A stretch of 11,716 nucleotides of DNA. Source: Dehalococcoidia bacterium (GTDB lineage Bacteria > Chloroflexota > Dehalococcoidia > Dehalococcoidales > CSSed11-197). Made by a program: the position numbers and the translations under genes. Below the pieces are notes generated by a model. The model saw nothing but the letters and a program-made list of their open reading frames with translations, did not search any database and was not told the origin of the DNA. This document shows positions 1-7,146 of the stretch, in pieces. The stretch lies in the NCBI GenBank assembly GCA_003552785.1, contig PUOQ01000062.1, positions 1-11,716 on the forward strand, read 5' to 3'. How positions within the stretch are numbered: the stretch's first letter is position 1; every line of letters starts with the position of its first letter.

Positions 1-1767
1 ACCGAATTCATTGTTCTGGTAAATTTTTTTGACACTTTTATCACTTTCAAGTTTTTTAAAATCTTCCAACTTAAACCTTGCAACGGAATCCCACACCGTA
101 TGGTAAATAATTCTATCTTTGACCGTAATATTAAAATACATCTTTGTGTTGCATTGCCCGCCCAGAAGTGCACTGCCCCCGTAACCGAAACGGTCTTCAA
201 GGTAGAAAATGTTTCTTTTTTGCAGGTCCAGACGACTGGATGCAGCACTTTTGCCAAGTATTCCATCAGCAAATCTATGCATGGGCGAGATGATGCAGCC
301 GGTTTTGTACAAAGTGTCCTTTTCTTCAATAAACCACCTTGCGCCTTCAATTGACATTCTGGTTATCTGGGCATTTGGCTTAAGAACATAGGGAGACGGG
401 TAGAGGCTTCTTATACCCAGAATTGAAACGCATAATAACACCAACGTTGTTAACACCATGCTGAACCGTTTACGCCCTAAAACCCTGGCAGCTTCGAATA
501 AGGCATAACCACCAATTACAGGTGCAAACACCTGCAGGTAGGAAATCATCCGGGGCGCTCCAATGCTTGACATGCCCGGAAAATCAAGCAGATATAACAA
601 ATATAAAAAGCCAAAGAATAACGGCAGAATACCCATGCTGAACAAGGGTGCCGATGATAAATAACTTTTACCGGCATGCATACGTTTAACCAGGAGAATT
701 AAACCCGCCACCGAGAGCAATATAAAAAACGAGGCAACCCCATAGAGTTTAAAGTAAAGTAAAATTGATTCCCAGGTGGATGTTTCTATTTTTTCCAGCG
801 TGGAACTTATGTCGTTAAGGACCCCGGGTCCCCCCGAGGTTACCTGCGACCAGATACTGATAATGTTTGATTTGACCCCATCAAACGACAGGATCCAGGG
901 GAGAAGTATCACCAGCAACAAAACAGCAGGCAGAAGCGGCCGGCCAAGCTTATCCTTTTCGAAACTGGCCGGGTGAATATGCCTTTTCTTTTTAAACCAC
1001 TTCAGGATAAAACCACCGGCCATCATGACAAATAGCAGTGCAAAAACAATCATCAGGCTTGAAAGGGGATGAAAAAACGGGTAAAGCAGGAGTACTATTA
1101 AAAAAGGGGTAGTATACGCCCGCTTTTTAACCCGCTTGAAGTACAGAAGAAAAAATATTGGCAAAAAGAGAATAGACCAGCCATTGGGCATAAAAAATAC
1201 GTTATAACCGCCAAGAACTACGATGAATCCTGCCAGCAGCAATGACATCAGCTGCTGCTTGTGCCCGGGCAAAACTTCACGCGAAAGAAGAAGAATGGCA
1301 ACAATATAAAACACCGACATCAACCCGGTGCTCAAGCTTGCAACTGTGCCTGAAGGCAAGCCGGTTACGCTGACTACCTGTGCTGCTATAATATGAGCTG
1401 CCGGATACGCATTTTCACCGTACAGATACCCCGTTTCGACGACATCGGATATCATTCCTGAGTGGCTGATATTATCCCCGTCCCAGTTCAGATAACCCCT
1501 GATATAAGGTATCCAGAGCAACACCAGGCGGGAAAGTAAAATAATTAAAAAACCATGCAGCCAGGTTCTTGTAATTTGAAGCCCGCCGGCAAAAACCTGG
1601 TTAAGTATAATTAGGGCGCCCCCGGCCATTGCAATGCCCAAAAAAATCCAGGTAATTATTGGGGTGGATGCATAGATGTCGAGTTCATAACCTGTTGCGG
1701 GGTTCAGGTGGGCGGTCACCAAAGCGATAACAATTGAAACCAGGCTTGCTATGGCTATAATTTTAAT
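1..1767 (-). CDS. polytopic membrane protein, GT-C-like glycosyltransferase candidate (3' end outside window)
   Basis: An uninterrupted reading frame of 589 codons runs leftward off the window edge. Reading it by eye gives roughly 11-13 hydrophobic helices (for example residues 1-20, 36-56, 70-88, 147-163, 195-210, 222-250, 290-305, 345-365, 445-462). A hydrophilic tail of about 125 residues follows. The first large loop carries the acidic motif WDGDNISH (about 95-102), followed by an YPAAH stretch. An acidic motif in the first extracytoplasmic loop is typical of lipid-linked-sugar (GT-C) transferases. I infer a glycan transfer or assembly step at the membrane; I cannot name the family. The start is uncertain: no ATG, GTG or TTG lies before the first helix. 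The listed start is an ATT at 1767 with AAGGG (1778-1774) 6 nt upstream. The next canonical option, TTG at 1722, would delete most of helix 1. It follows the GT4 gene by 17 nt and is presumably cotranscribed. Confidence 0.75.
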   Translation of the reverse strand, partial: MKIIAIASLVSIVIALVTAHLNPATGYELDIYASTPIITWIFLGIAMAGGALIILNQVFAGGLQITRTWLHGFLIILLSRLVLLWIPYIRGYLNWDGDNISHSGMISDVVETGYLYGENAYPAAHIIAAQVVSVTGLPSGTVASLSTGLMSVFYIVAILLLSREVLPGHKQQLMSLLLAGFIVVLGGYNVFFMPNGWSILFLPIFFLLYFKRVKKRAYTTPFLIVLLLYPFFHPLSSLMIVFALLFVMMAGGFILKWFKKKRHIHPASFEKDKLGRPLLPAVLLLVILLPWILSFDGVKSNIISIWSQVTSGGPGVLNDISSTLEKIETSTWESILLYFKLYGVASFFILLSVAGLILLVKRMHAGKSYLSSAPLFSMGILPLFFGFLYLLYLLDFPGMSSIGAPRMISYLQVFAPVIGGYALFEAARVLGRKRFSMVLTTLVLLCVSILGIRSLYPSPYVLKPNAQITRMSIEGARWFIEEKDTLYKTGCIISPMHRFADGILGKSAASSRLDLQKRNIFYLEDRFGYGGSALLGGQCNTKMYFNITVKDRIIYHTVWDSVARFKLEDFKKLESDKSVKKIYQNNEFG

Positions 1768-1784
1768 GCTAAACCCTTGTACCT

Positions 1785-2882
1785 TTAATTCGAAGGCATG
1801 CTTTTAAAAATTTCGTCCCAGTCTCTTGTGACATTTGAAAGGCCGAACTCTTTTGCAGACTTCTTTGCTTTAATAGACATGCTTCTATGCAAACTCCTAT
1901 TTTCAAGAAGCTCCAGAACCTTTTCGACATATTCTCCGGCCCCCTGGTGTGAGTCAATTACAAAGCAATTATTGCCGCTTGCGGCATGGTCCAGTATATC
2001 CCCGCAATTGGATACAACCGAAGGCAGGCCAAATGCTAACGCTTCGCCAAATACTGCAGGAAAACCTTCGCGCTCGGAAGTGAGTATAAATATCTTGCTC
2101 CGGGAAAAATATCTAGAGGTATCTTTTTGGTGGCCCAAAAATTCCACATTGTCTTCTATTTTGAGGGCTGCAGCCAGTTTTGTCAGACGTGTTTTCTGGC
2201 CGCCGCAACCCAATATACCCAGCCTAACGTGGGGATAATGTAATTTAACCTGAGAAATGATTCTTAACAACATATCAAAGCGTTTAACGGGCGTTAAGCG
2301 GCCCGCAGCAATCAAGTCGAATTTAATTGGCGGCTTTTTATTTTCTAAATTCCCGGAGCAAATAAATTGATGAAGTTTAAATATTTTTCTATGGCATATA
2401 CCGAATGAAACCAAAGCTCTGCCCGTTACGCTGCCGGTAACCGTGATGTAGTCGCATTTGTTTAAGAGCTTTATAAAAACCCGGCCGTACCAGGGAGGGC
2501 TTTTATCAAACAGGACTCCTGTTCGGGGTTTTATCATGAATAGTTCGACGCGGCCTGCAATCAGGGATATGCCTGCTTTTCTTCGTGTCATTTTTGCAGC
2601 GATAAAAGCAAGCAGGCCATGAGGAAACAGCAGGAATGAATGTATCAGGGAGGGTTTCTTTGTTATAGACAAAAATAGAACCAGATAAAACTGGTAAATT
2701 GCTGATATGAGGCTGTTTTTAGAAACAAATTGCGGCGGACAATGATATGACACCTTTGGTATAAAAGGTCCGGGTGTTGCCCTTACAATGTAAATATGAT
2801 TAATATACCTTAGTTCGGCTATAGGCTTTATTTTGGAATATACTTTACCCTGACCGAGCTTCATTTTGACCAGAACGGTCAT
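1785..2882 (-). CDS. GT4 family (GT-B fold) glycosyltransferase
   Basis: The 365-residue product belongs to the retaining GT4 glycosyltransferases. The C-terminal nucleotide-sugar domain is clear: AAGRLTPVKRFD (192-203) opens the donor domain, GCGG lies at 225-228, and the E-x7-E signature is E272/E280 within EREGFPAVFGEA. GLPSVVS follows. The N-terminal acceptor domain is less conserved and lacks an obvious glycine-rich GTGG loop, which is acceptable in this family. There are no confident membrane helices, so it probably acts at the cytoplasmic membrane face, adding a sugar from a nucleotide donor to the growing lipid-linked glycan; donor and acceptor cannot be read from sequence. The ATG overlaps the CapA stop as ATGA (4 nt), and GAGG (2894-2891) lies 8 nt upstream, so translation is likely coupled. 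Confidence 0.92.
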   Translation of the reverse strand: MTVLVKMKLGQGKVYSKIKPIAELRYINHIYIVRATPGPFIPKVSYHCPPQFVSKNSLISAIYQFYLVLFLSITKKPSLIHSFLLFPHGLLAFIAAKMTRRKAGISLIAGRVELFMIKPRTGVLFDKSPPWYGRVFIKLLNKCDYITVTGSVTGRALVSFGICHRKIFKLHQFICSGNLENKKPPIKFDLIAAGRLTPVKRFDMLLRIISQVKLHYPHVRLGILGCGGQKTRLTKLAAALKIEDNVEFLGHQKDTSRYFSRSKIFILTSEREGFPAVFGEALAFGLPSVVSNCGDILDHAASGNNCFVIDSHQGAGEYVEKVLELLENRSLHRSMSIKAKKSAKEFGLSNVTRDWDEIFKSMPSN

Positions 2883-3943
2883 GAAAAAAGCCTCAGCTTT
2901 CTACTTAAATACCCGCCCATAAGAGACCATGAATATTTGGGGTGAATTCGAAACAGGTTCCTTGCAAAATTGCACTTTTGGAGCACCCTGGCCCTTTGCC
3001 GCAAAAACGCAAGCTCAAAATTATAACTTCGCCTGTAATTTGGATTGCGGTAATTATCCAGAATAAAAGAATTATTGCACCTGTCTACTCCAAGAAACGG
3101 CTGGAAGTTTTTATTTATTTTGACGGGCAGTGTTTCCCAGCTGTTAATGCCCGCTTTATCAATGCCAAGTTTGAGAATCATGCTTTGTTTTGTACTCGGA
3201 AGCTCCATATCGGACACAAAATTACCCAAACTGTAGGCGATTATTCCCTTATTGTATTCTTCTATACCCTGTATCACATGCGGATGGTGCCCTATCACAA
3301 GGTTTGCACCGCTATCAATAATTCTTCGGCCCAACTCAATTTGCCCCGGGGACGGCCTGCCGATATATTCGTCTCCCCAGTGAATACTTACCACTTTAAA
3401 ATGACAGTCCCCTTCACATTCTTTTAAGGCAAGCTGTATATCACCGGGATTACAAACCGGATTACCGCCAATTTGGCCGGGAACTATACAGAAAGAAAAC
3501 AATGCAATTTTTATACCCTTGATTATTTTATAAAGCGGCTTTTTTGCTCCAAATACTGTTTTACCCTCTCCAGCCACGTCTATATGATTTGCATTTAAAG
3601 CCAGGATGGTTTCAAGTAAAGCCTTCTGCCCGTGGTCATAACAATGGTTGTTTGCCAGGGTTATTACATTAAACCCGGCCCGGTTCAACCCCCGTGCGGC
3701 TTCCGGGTGGCACCTGAACTGATGACTTTTCAGCTTGTTTTTATTAACGCTATTGCCGGAAAGCACCGCTTCCAAATTTCCAATAACAAGATCACCATCT
3801 GCCAGAACATCTTTCACATATAAAAAGGGAAAGCCGGGGCCGTATTTTTTTATTTTAGAACCTGTTCCATGCCCGGGGCACGCCGGAGAGTCTCCAAGCA
3901 TTATGTCGCCCACAGCCATAACGGTTGGCATGTTTTCATTCAT
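2879..3943 (-). CDS. CapA/PgsA-type calcineurin-like metallophosphatase, without export signal
   Basis: The 354-residue product carries the ordered motifs of the CapA family of binuclear metallophosphoesterases: GDIMLGD (12-18), NLE (56-58), NNH (98-100), HWGDEY (188-193), GHHPHVIQG (218-226) and YSLGNF (237-242). CapA/PgsA proteins are known from poly-gamma-glutamate and capsule loci, but their exact reaction is unsettled. The catalytic core begins at residue 12 with no signal peptide or membrane anchor, unlike Bacillus CapA/PgsA, so this copy is predicted to be cytoplasmic. No poly-glutamate ligase (PgsB/C) is present, so poly-glutamate export is not supported. The gene sits between the CapK-like ligase and GT4, overlapping each by 4 nt (ATGA). 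AAGG (3953-3950) lies 6 nt before its ATG. A role in modifying or hydrolysing a glycan-linked group is inferred from context. Confidence 0.9.
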   Translation of the reverse strand: MNENMPTVMAVGDIMLGDSPACPGHGTGSKIKKYGPGFPFLYVKDVLADGDLVIGNLEAVLSGNSVNKNKLKSHQFRCHPEAARGLNRAGFNVITLANNHCYDHGQKALLETILALNANHIDVAGEGKTVFGAKKPLYKIIKGIKIALFSFCIVPGQIGGNPVCNPGDIQLALKECEGDCHFKVVSIHWGDEYIGRPSPGQIELGRRIIDSGANLVIGHHPHVIQGIEEYNKGIIAYSLGNFVSDMELPSTKQSMILKLGIDKAGINSWETLPVKINKNFQPFLGVDRCNNSFILDNYRNPNYRRSYNFELAFLRQRARVLQKCNFARNLFRIHPKYSWSLMGGYLSRKLRLFS

Positions 3944-5316
3944 GACAAGCCTTCATATTCATTTGCAATGAATTTCCACTTACCCGATTTGCCTGCAGGG
4001 ATTGAATCCACTATTTCGATTTCCAGCTTTGTTTCTCTTGTCCTTTGATAAATGATTGTTCGAACCAGCTCTATTTCTTTTATCAAAAGAGAATTAACAG
4101 CAAAAGCTGAAGGAATTAACTTTACTATCCATTGGTCAATAAGTACCTGACTGACCTGAAAGTGGGTGAAGCTCTTCAAATTTAAAAACAGCCGGGAAAA
4201 GAAGGCCCCGTGCACTTTTTGCCCTTCAGCGGTAACCAAAAAATCAATACTGCGCCCCTGAAAATTGTCAAGCCTTGGCAGATTACGCCCACATAAACAT
4301 TTTTGAGGAACGTATCTCCCCATATCTTCATTTGCATAACGTATAAAAGGCATTGAATAATTGTGCAGATCAGTCAATAACACCTCGCCTGAATTTGCAG
4401 GGCCAGAATTTTCGGATATTTCAACTACAGAGCGCTCCACGGCAACATGCAAGCCGGAATGCTCCCTGCATTCGCATGCATTGCCCCCTCCATCATTGCA
4501 ACCCCAATTATCAAATACCTCACCTTGAAGCTGCTCTTCAATCATCTCCCTTTGCCCGGGTAATAACATCTCAGCTGTACTAAGTACAGCTTTGGGCCTG
4601 GCAATTTTTATACCTTTCTTCTTTATAAATAAGGCCAGTTCGTATAGCGATGAAGCATACCCCCTGATAAACGAAGGTTTGTGCCTGTTAATCTGTTTTA
4701 CGTGATTGCCAAGTGATTCATCATTCATAAATACAGCTGATATTTTGAGGTTTCTTTCCAGTTTATCTCTCATTAACTGCTTGAGGGGGTTGCTGCTCTT
4801 TGAGGTCAAGGCCCCGCCACCAAAAGTAACACGCTTATCACCCAGGTTGTAATCCCCCCAACCCCATGCCCTGAACGTCGATGCCCACCCCACAGAGTAA
4901 GCGTGCATATCGGTGTAGTACTTCAGCGGAGCTCCGGTAGAGCCCGAAGTACAGGCAAGCCTGGGTTTTCTTTTACTTACATCAAGTGAAACCAGATCAT
5001 TGAAATTGTTTCTTATAATATCTTTGGTTAATACAGGGATTCTTTTTAAATCACTTGACTCTTTAATACTTTCCGGGTCAATACCACAACGGTCAAACAG
5101 GTGTTTATAGTATGGCACGTTTGCATACGCATGCCTGATTAATAAAGCCAGCTTATCATCCTGCCATCTTCTCAGCTTCTCCTCCTGCCACCACTGTGAT
5201 TCCTGCAGGAAATTGTAATACTTAATTAATCTGGTACCTGCGACTAAATCCCCAATAGGATACAAAATATGGCCTGCAAGGAAAGAAAACACTAGCTGCT
5301 TACCAGGTGAGGGCAA
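3940..5316 (-). CDS. PaaK/CapK-type adenylate-forming ligase (phenylacetate-CoA ligase family)
   Basis: The 458-residue product belongs to the ANL adenylate-forming superfamily, closest in pattern to capsule-locus CapK rather than catabolic PaaK. The family-typical N-terminus includes SQWWQEEKLRRWQ (40-52) and HAYANVPYY (62-70). The ATP-binding P-loop TSGSTGAP is at 123-130, STAEML at 246-251, WGCNDGGG at 271-278 and the RYANED motif at 326-331. C281, C283, H286, C340 and C342 could form a structural zinc site. Such enzymes activate a carboxylic acid as acyl-AMP and pass it to CoA or an amine; the acid cannot be deduced. Context suggests acyl or amide decoration of the glycan. The listed start is a TTG at 5316 with no evident Shine-Dalgarno sequence; upstream in-frame alternatives are also non-canonical (ATA at 5358). 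It follows DUF354 by 49 nt, the longest confident gap in the operon. Confidence 0.9.
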   Translation of the reverse strand: MPSPGKQLVFSFLAGHILYPIGDLVAGTRLIKYYNFLQESQWWQEEKLRRWQDDKLALLIRHAYANVPYYKHLFDRCGIDPESIKESSDLKRIPVLTKDIIRNNFNDLVSLDVSKRKPRLACTSGSTGAPLKYYTDMHAYSVGWASTFRAWGWGDYNLGDKRVTFGGGALTSKSSNPLKQLMRDKLERNLKISAVFMNDESLGNHVKQINRHKPSFIRGYASSLYELALFIKKKGIKIARPKAVLSTAEMLLPGQREMIEEQLQGEVFDNWGCNDGGGNACECREHSGLHVAVERSVVEISENSGPANSGEVLLTDLHNYSMPFIRYANEDMGRYVPQKCLCGRNLPRLDNFQGRSIDFLVTAEGQKVHGAFFSRLFLNLKSFTHFQVSQVLIDQWIVKLIPSAFAVNSLLIKEIELVRTIIYQRTRETKLEIEIVDSIPAGKSGKWKFIANEYEGLS

Positions 5317-5365
5317 TGCATAGTGATAAAATAAATATTTGCAGGCATTTTTTCTTATTCACCCC

Positions 5366-6418
5366 TTAATTATTTGCCAGATCTGCATAATAATCTTCTA
5401 CCAGTTTAACCATGAAGCGGGTAACGTTAATTTTCTCCTCAAGCATCAGCTTTGCTTTTTGCCTCCATTCATCCTTCAGTTTATTACACTGCATTAGTTC
5501 AGTTACTTTTTTCAGCGCGCCCGTCATGGCATTCTCGGGGTCTGCATAACTAAACACAAGCCCGTAGCGGTGCTCCTGCTCTTGTAACACGCCGGCAGTT
5601 AAAGTGTTTACGTATATGGCAGGAGTCCCCAGGGCACAGCATTCGGAGGCCATGGTAGCCCCCTCTCCAACGTATAGAGAAGCGTAATAAAGAAAACTGT
5701 GAATGTTTTCAACAGGTACGGTTATACACTGTTTTTTAAACTCTTCCGGGAGGGGCCCTTCAGAAGATATGACAACCTCCCCGTAACTCTTCAATTGCCT
5801 TATCAGCTCAAGCTTCCCCGCTGGATCAAAGCCCCGCTGGCCATAATCATGGCCGGCCTCCCAGGAAACAAATCTGACGATAAAAAATATGTCACCGACC
5901 TTGAGGCCCTCTTCTTCTATTACACAAGGTTTGGGCTTGAAAAATTCTTCATGAAGGTAGGCAAGCTCATGATACCCGTTATATTTTTGCTGTTTTTCGC
6001 CCAAATCCTTGAGGAATGAAGAAGGGGTGCAGACCAGGTCTGCAAAACAGCCTGTAATCCAGCCGGTTAATCCGGTGTGCTCGGTGTCATTAAATATAAT
6101 TGATTTGGAGCCGGTAATTTTTGCTATGTGAGCCATGCAGGGATTGTTTATTCCGGTGAAAATATCAGGCTTAAAGTTTTTTGCGATGGAGTATATGTCA
6201 ATGTCGCGCCTTATCCATTCTTTAATCAGGCCCAGCTTTGATTCTGATGCTTTGCCAACAACGATGTGATCAATTGAGTAAGCTTCAAGCAGTTTTGTGG
6301 CATTATCTTTTTTTCTGGCTGTAACTAAAACCTCATGCCCCCTGGCATTCATTAAATAAATAAAATGCTTATAGAAATGCACGTGAGCCGGATGCCCGAT
6401 ATCGATCAATAACTTTAT
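5366..6418 (-). CDS. DUF354 family protein (GT-B fold, UDP-GlcNAc 2-epimerase-like)
   Basis: The product is about 350 residues, the usual size for DUF354, a family with a GT-B fold related to UDP-GlcNAc 2-epimerases and glycosyltransferases. Hallmarks visible are KLLIDIGHPAHVHFYKH at the N-terminus, NDTEH (110-114), GYHELAYLH (148-156), RFVSWEAGHD (182-191) and GEGATMASECCALGTPAI (251-268). The biochemical function of the family is not well defined; sugar transfer or C2 epimerisation of the diacetamido-uronate are both possible here. The start deserves attention: homologues begin directly at the KLLIDIGHP region, which here is preceded by ATA (6418-6416). That codon overlaps the upstream TAA as ATAA and has GGAGAG (6430-6425) 6 nt upstream. 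The nearest canonical option is GTG at 6469, which adds 17 residues and a 55-nt overlap. I prefer the AUA start but not with certainty. Confidence 0.9.
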   Translation of the reverse strand: MKLLIDIGHPAHVHFYKHFIYLMNARGHEVLVTARKKDNATKLLEAYSIDHIVVGKASESKLGLIKEWIRRDIDIYSIAKNFKPDIFTGINNPCMAHIAKITGSKSIIFNDTEHTGLTGWITGCFADLVCTPSSFLKDLGEKQQKYNGYHELAYLHEEFFKPKPCVIEEEGLKVGDIFFIVRFVSWEAGHDYGQRGFDPAGKLELIRQLKSYGEVVISSEGPLPEEFKKQCITVPVENIHSFLYYASLYVGEGATMASECCALGTPAIYVNTLTAGVLQEQEHRYGLVFSYADPENAMTGALKKVTELMQCNKLKDEWRQKAKLMLEEKINVTRFMVKLVEDYYADLANN

Positions 6419-7146
6419 GCTTGACTCTCCAAACGCAACCTCCAAAAATAAAGCTTTACCAGCAACCACGAAACCCTGGGAATATAATAGTGGTACTTAA
6501 TCCCGGACCGCTCGGTTCCATACCGGGCCGGCATCGGCACGTTTAAAATATTGAATTTAAAAGCAGACAGTTTTACCAGAATATCATTGCAGTAACCGTA
6601 ACCTTCATAAAGAGGGGTTAGCTCCAGCTTTTTCAGCGCCCTGTAATTAATTGCTGTATACCCATTCTGCGGATCGCGTATACTCCAGTTTCCAGAAGAT
6701 ATCCGCGTTAATATTGTAAGTAAACGAGTACCGAACCTCCTGAACCCGGGCATTCCGGCAGTATGCTCTCTAAGTGACACCCGGTCTCCTTTAGTGTAAT
6801 CTGCCATGCCGGTTGTTATGGGCTCAAGCAAAAATTTAAGATTTTGGGGGTCCATCTGATCATCGCCTGCCATCACAGCTAAAATATCAATATTTTCTTT
6901 TATAGCCAGCCCGTGGCCAAGGGCAACCGCATTACCCACCCCGGAGTTGATTAACAAATTAACCACCTTGACTTTTCTATTGCCAAAAGCCATTAAGGCA
7001 ACTATTTTTCCAGTATTATCACTACTTGCATCATCAACAACAAACACCCTGTCTACAAATTCTGGTATGTTTTTCAATACTTTTTCTATAAAAAGTTCTT
7101 CATTATAAGCCGGTACAACTACCGCAACTCTATTCCCCTTATACAT
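6415..7146 (-). CDS. GT2 family glycosyltransferase (GT-A fold, polyprenyl-phosphate sugar transferase-like)
   Basis: From the preferred ATG the product is 243 residues. It has the GT-A hallmarks: VAVVVPAYNEE (7-17), VVDDASSDNT (36-45), the acidic donor/metal motif GDDQMDP (94-100) and RDPQNGYTA (157-165). The length and the lack of C-terminal membrane helices fit the dolichol-phosphate-mannose-synthase-like branch of GT2, which uses a nucleotide sugar and often a polyprenyl phosphate or lipid-linked acceptor. Its position directly behind the diacetamido-uronate genes makes it a candidate transferase for that sugar, by inference. An upstream ATG at 7173 would add nine residues (MKQPGQPAA). 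I chose 7146 because it places the typical MYKG-N-R-VAVVVPAYNEE start at residue 1 and reproduces the 8-nt overlap (ATGTATAA) seen at the three junctions upstream. Confidence 0.92.
   Translation of the reverse strand: MYKGNRVAVVVPAYNEELFIEKVLKNIPEFVDRVFVVDDASSDNTGKIVALMAFGNRKVKVVNLLINSGVGNAVALGHGLAIKENIDILAVMAGDDQMDPQNLKFLLEPITTGMADYTKGDRVSLREHTAGMPGFRRFGTRLLTILTRISSGNWSIRDPQNGYTAINYRALKKLELTPLYEGYGYCNDILVKLSAFKFNILNVPMPARYGTERSGIKYHYYIPRVSWLLVKLYFWRLRLESQA

Noticed and set aside
100..976. Short plus-strand frames at the left end (60-84 codons)
   Set aside because: They are antisense to a continuous 589-codon membrane-protein frame and have no ribosome binding sites or family features.
1798..2238. 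146-codon plus-strand open frame
   Set aside because: It is antisense to the GT4 gene across its E-x7-E region; composition follows from the opposite strand.
2942..3427. 161-codon plus-strand open frame
   Set aside because: It lies entirely antisense to the well-supported CapA-like gene and shows no recognisable motif.
2879..5316. Poly-gamma-glutamate capsule operon
   Set aside because: CapA-like and CapK-like genes are present, but there is no PgsB/CapB ligase or PgsC, and the CapA-like protein lacks an anchor.
5699..6019. 106-codon plus-strand open frame
   Set aside because: It is antisense to DUF354, covering its conserved GYHELAYLH and RFVSWEAGHD motifs.
6419..6469. GTG start at 6469 for the DUF354 gene
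   Set aside because: Not excluded, but the 17-residue extension precedes the family-typical N-terminus and needs a 55-nt overlap, whereas ATA at 6418 has a well-spaced Shine-Dalgarno sequence and operon-like overlap.
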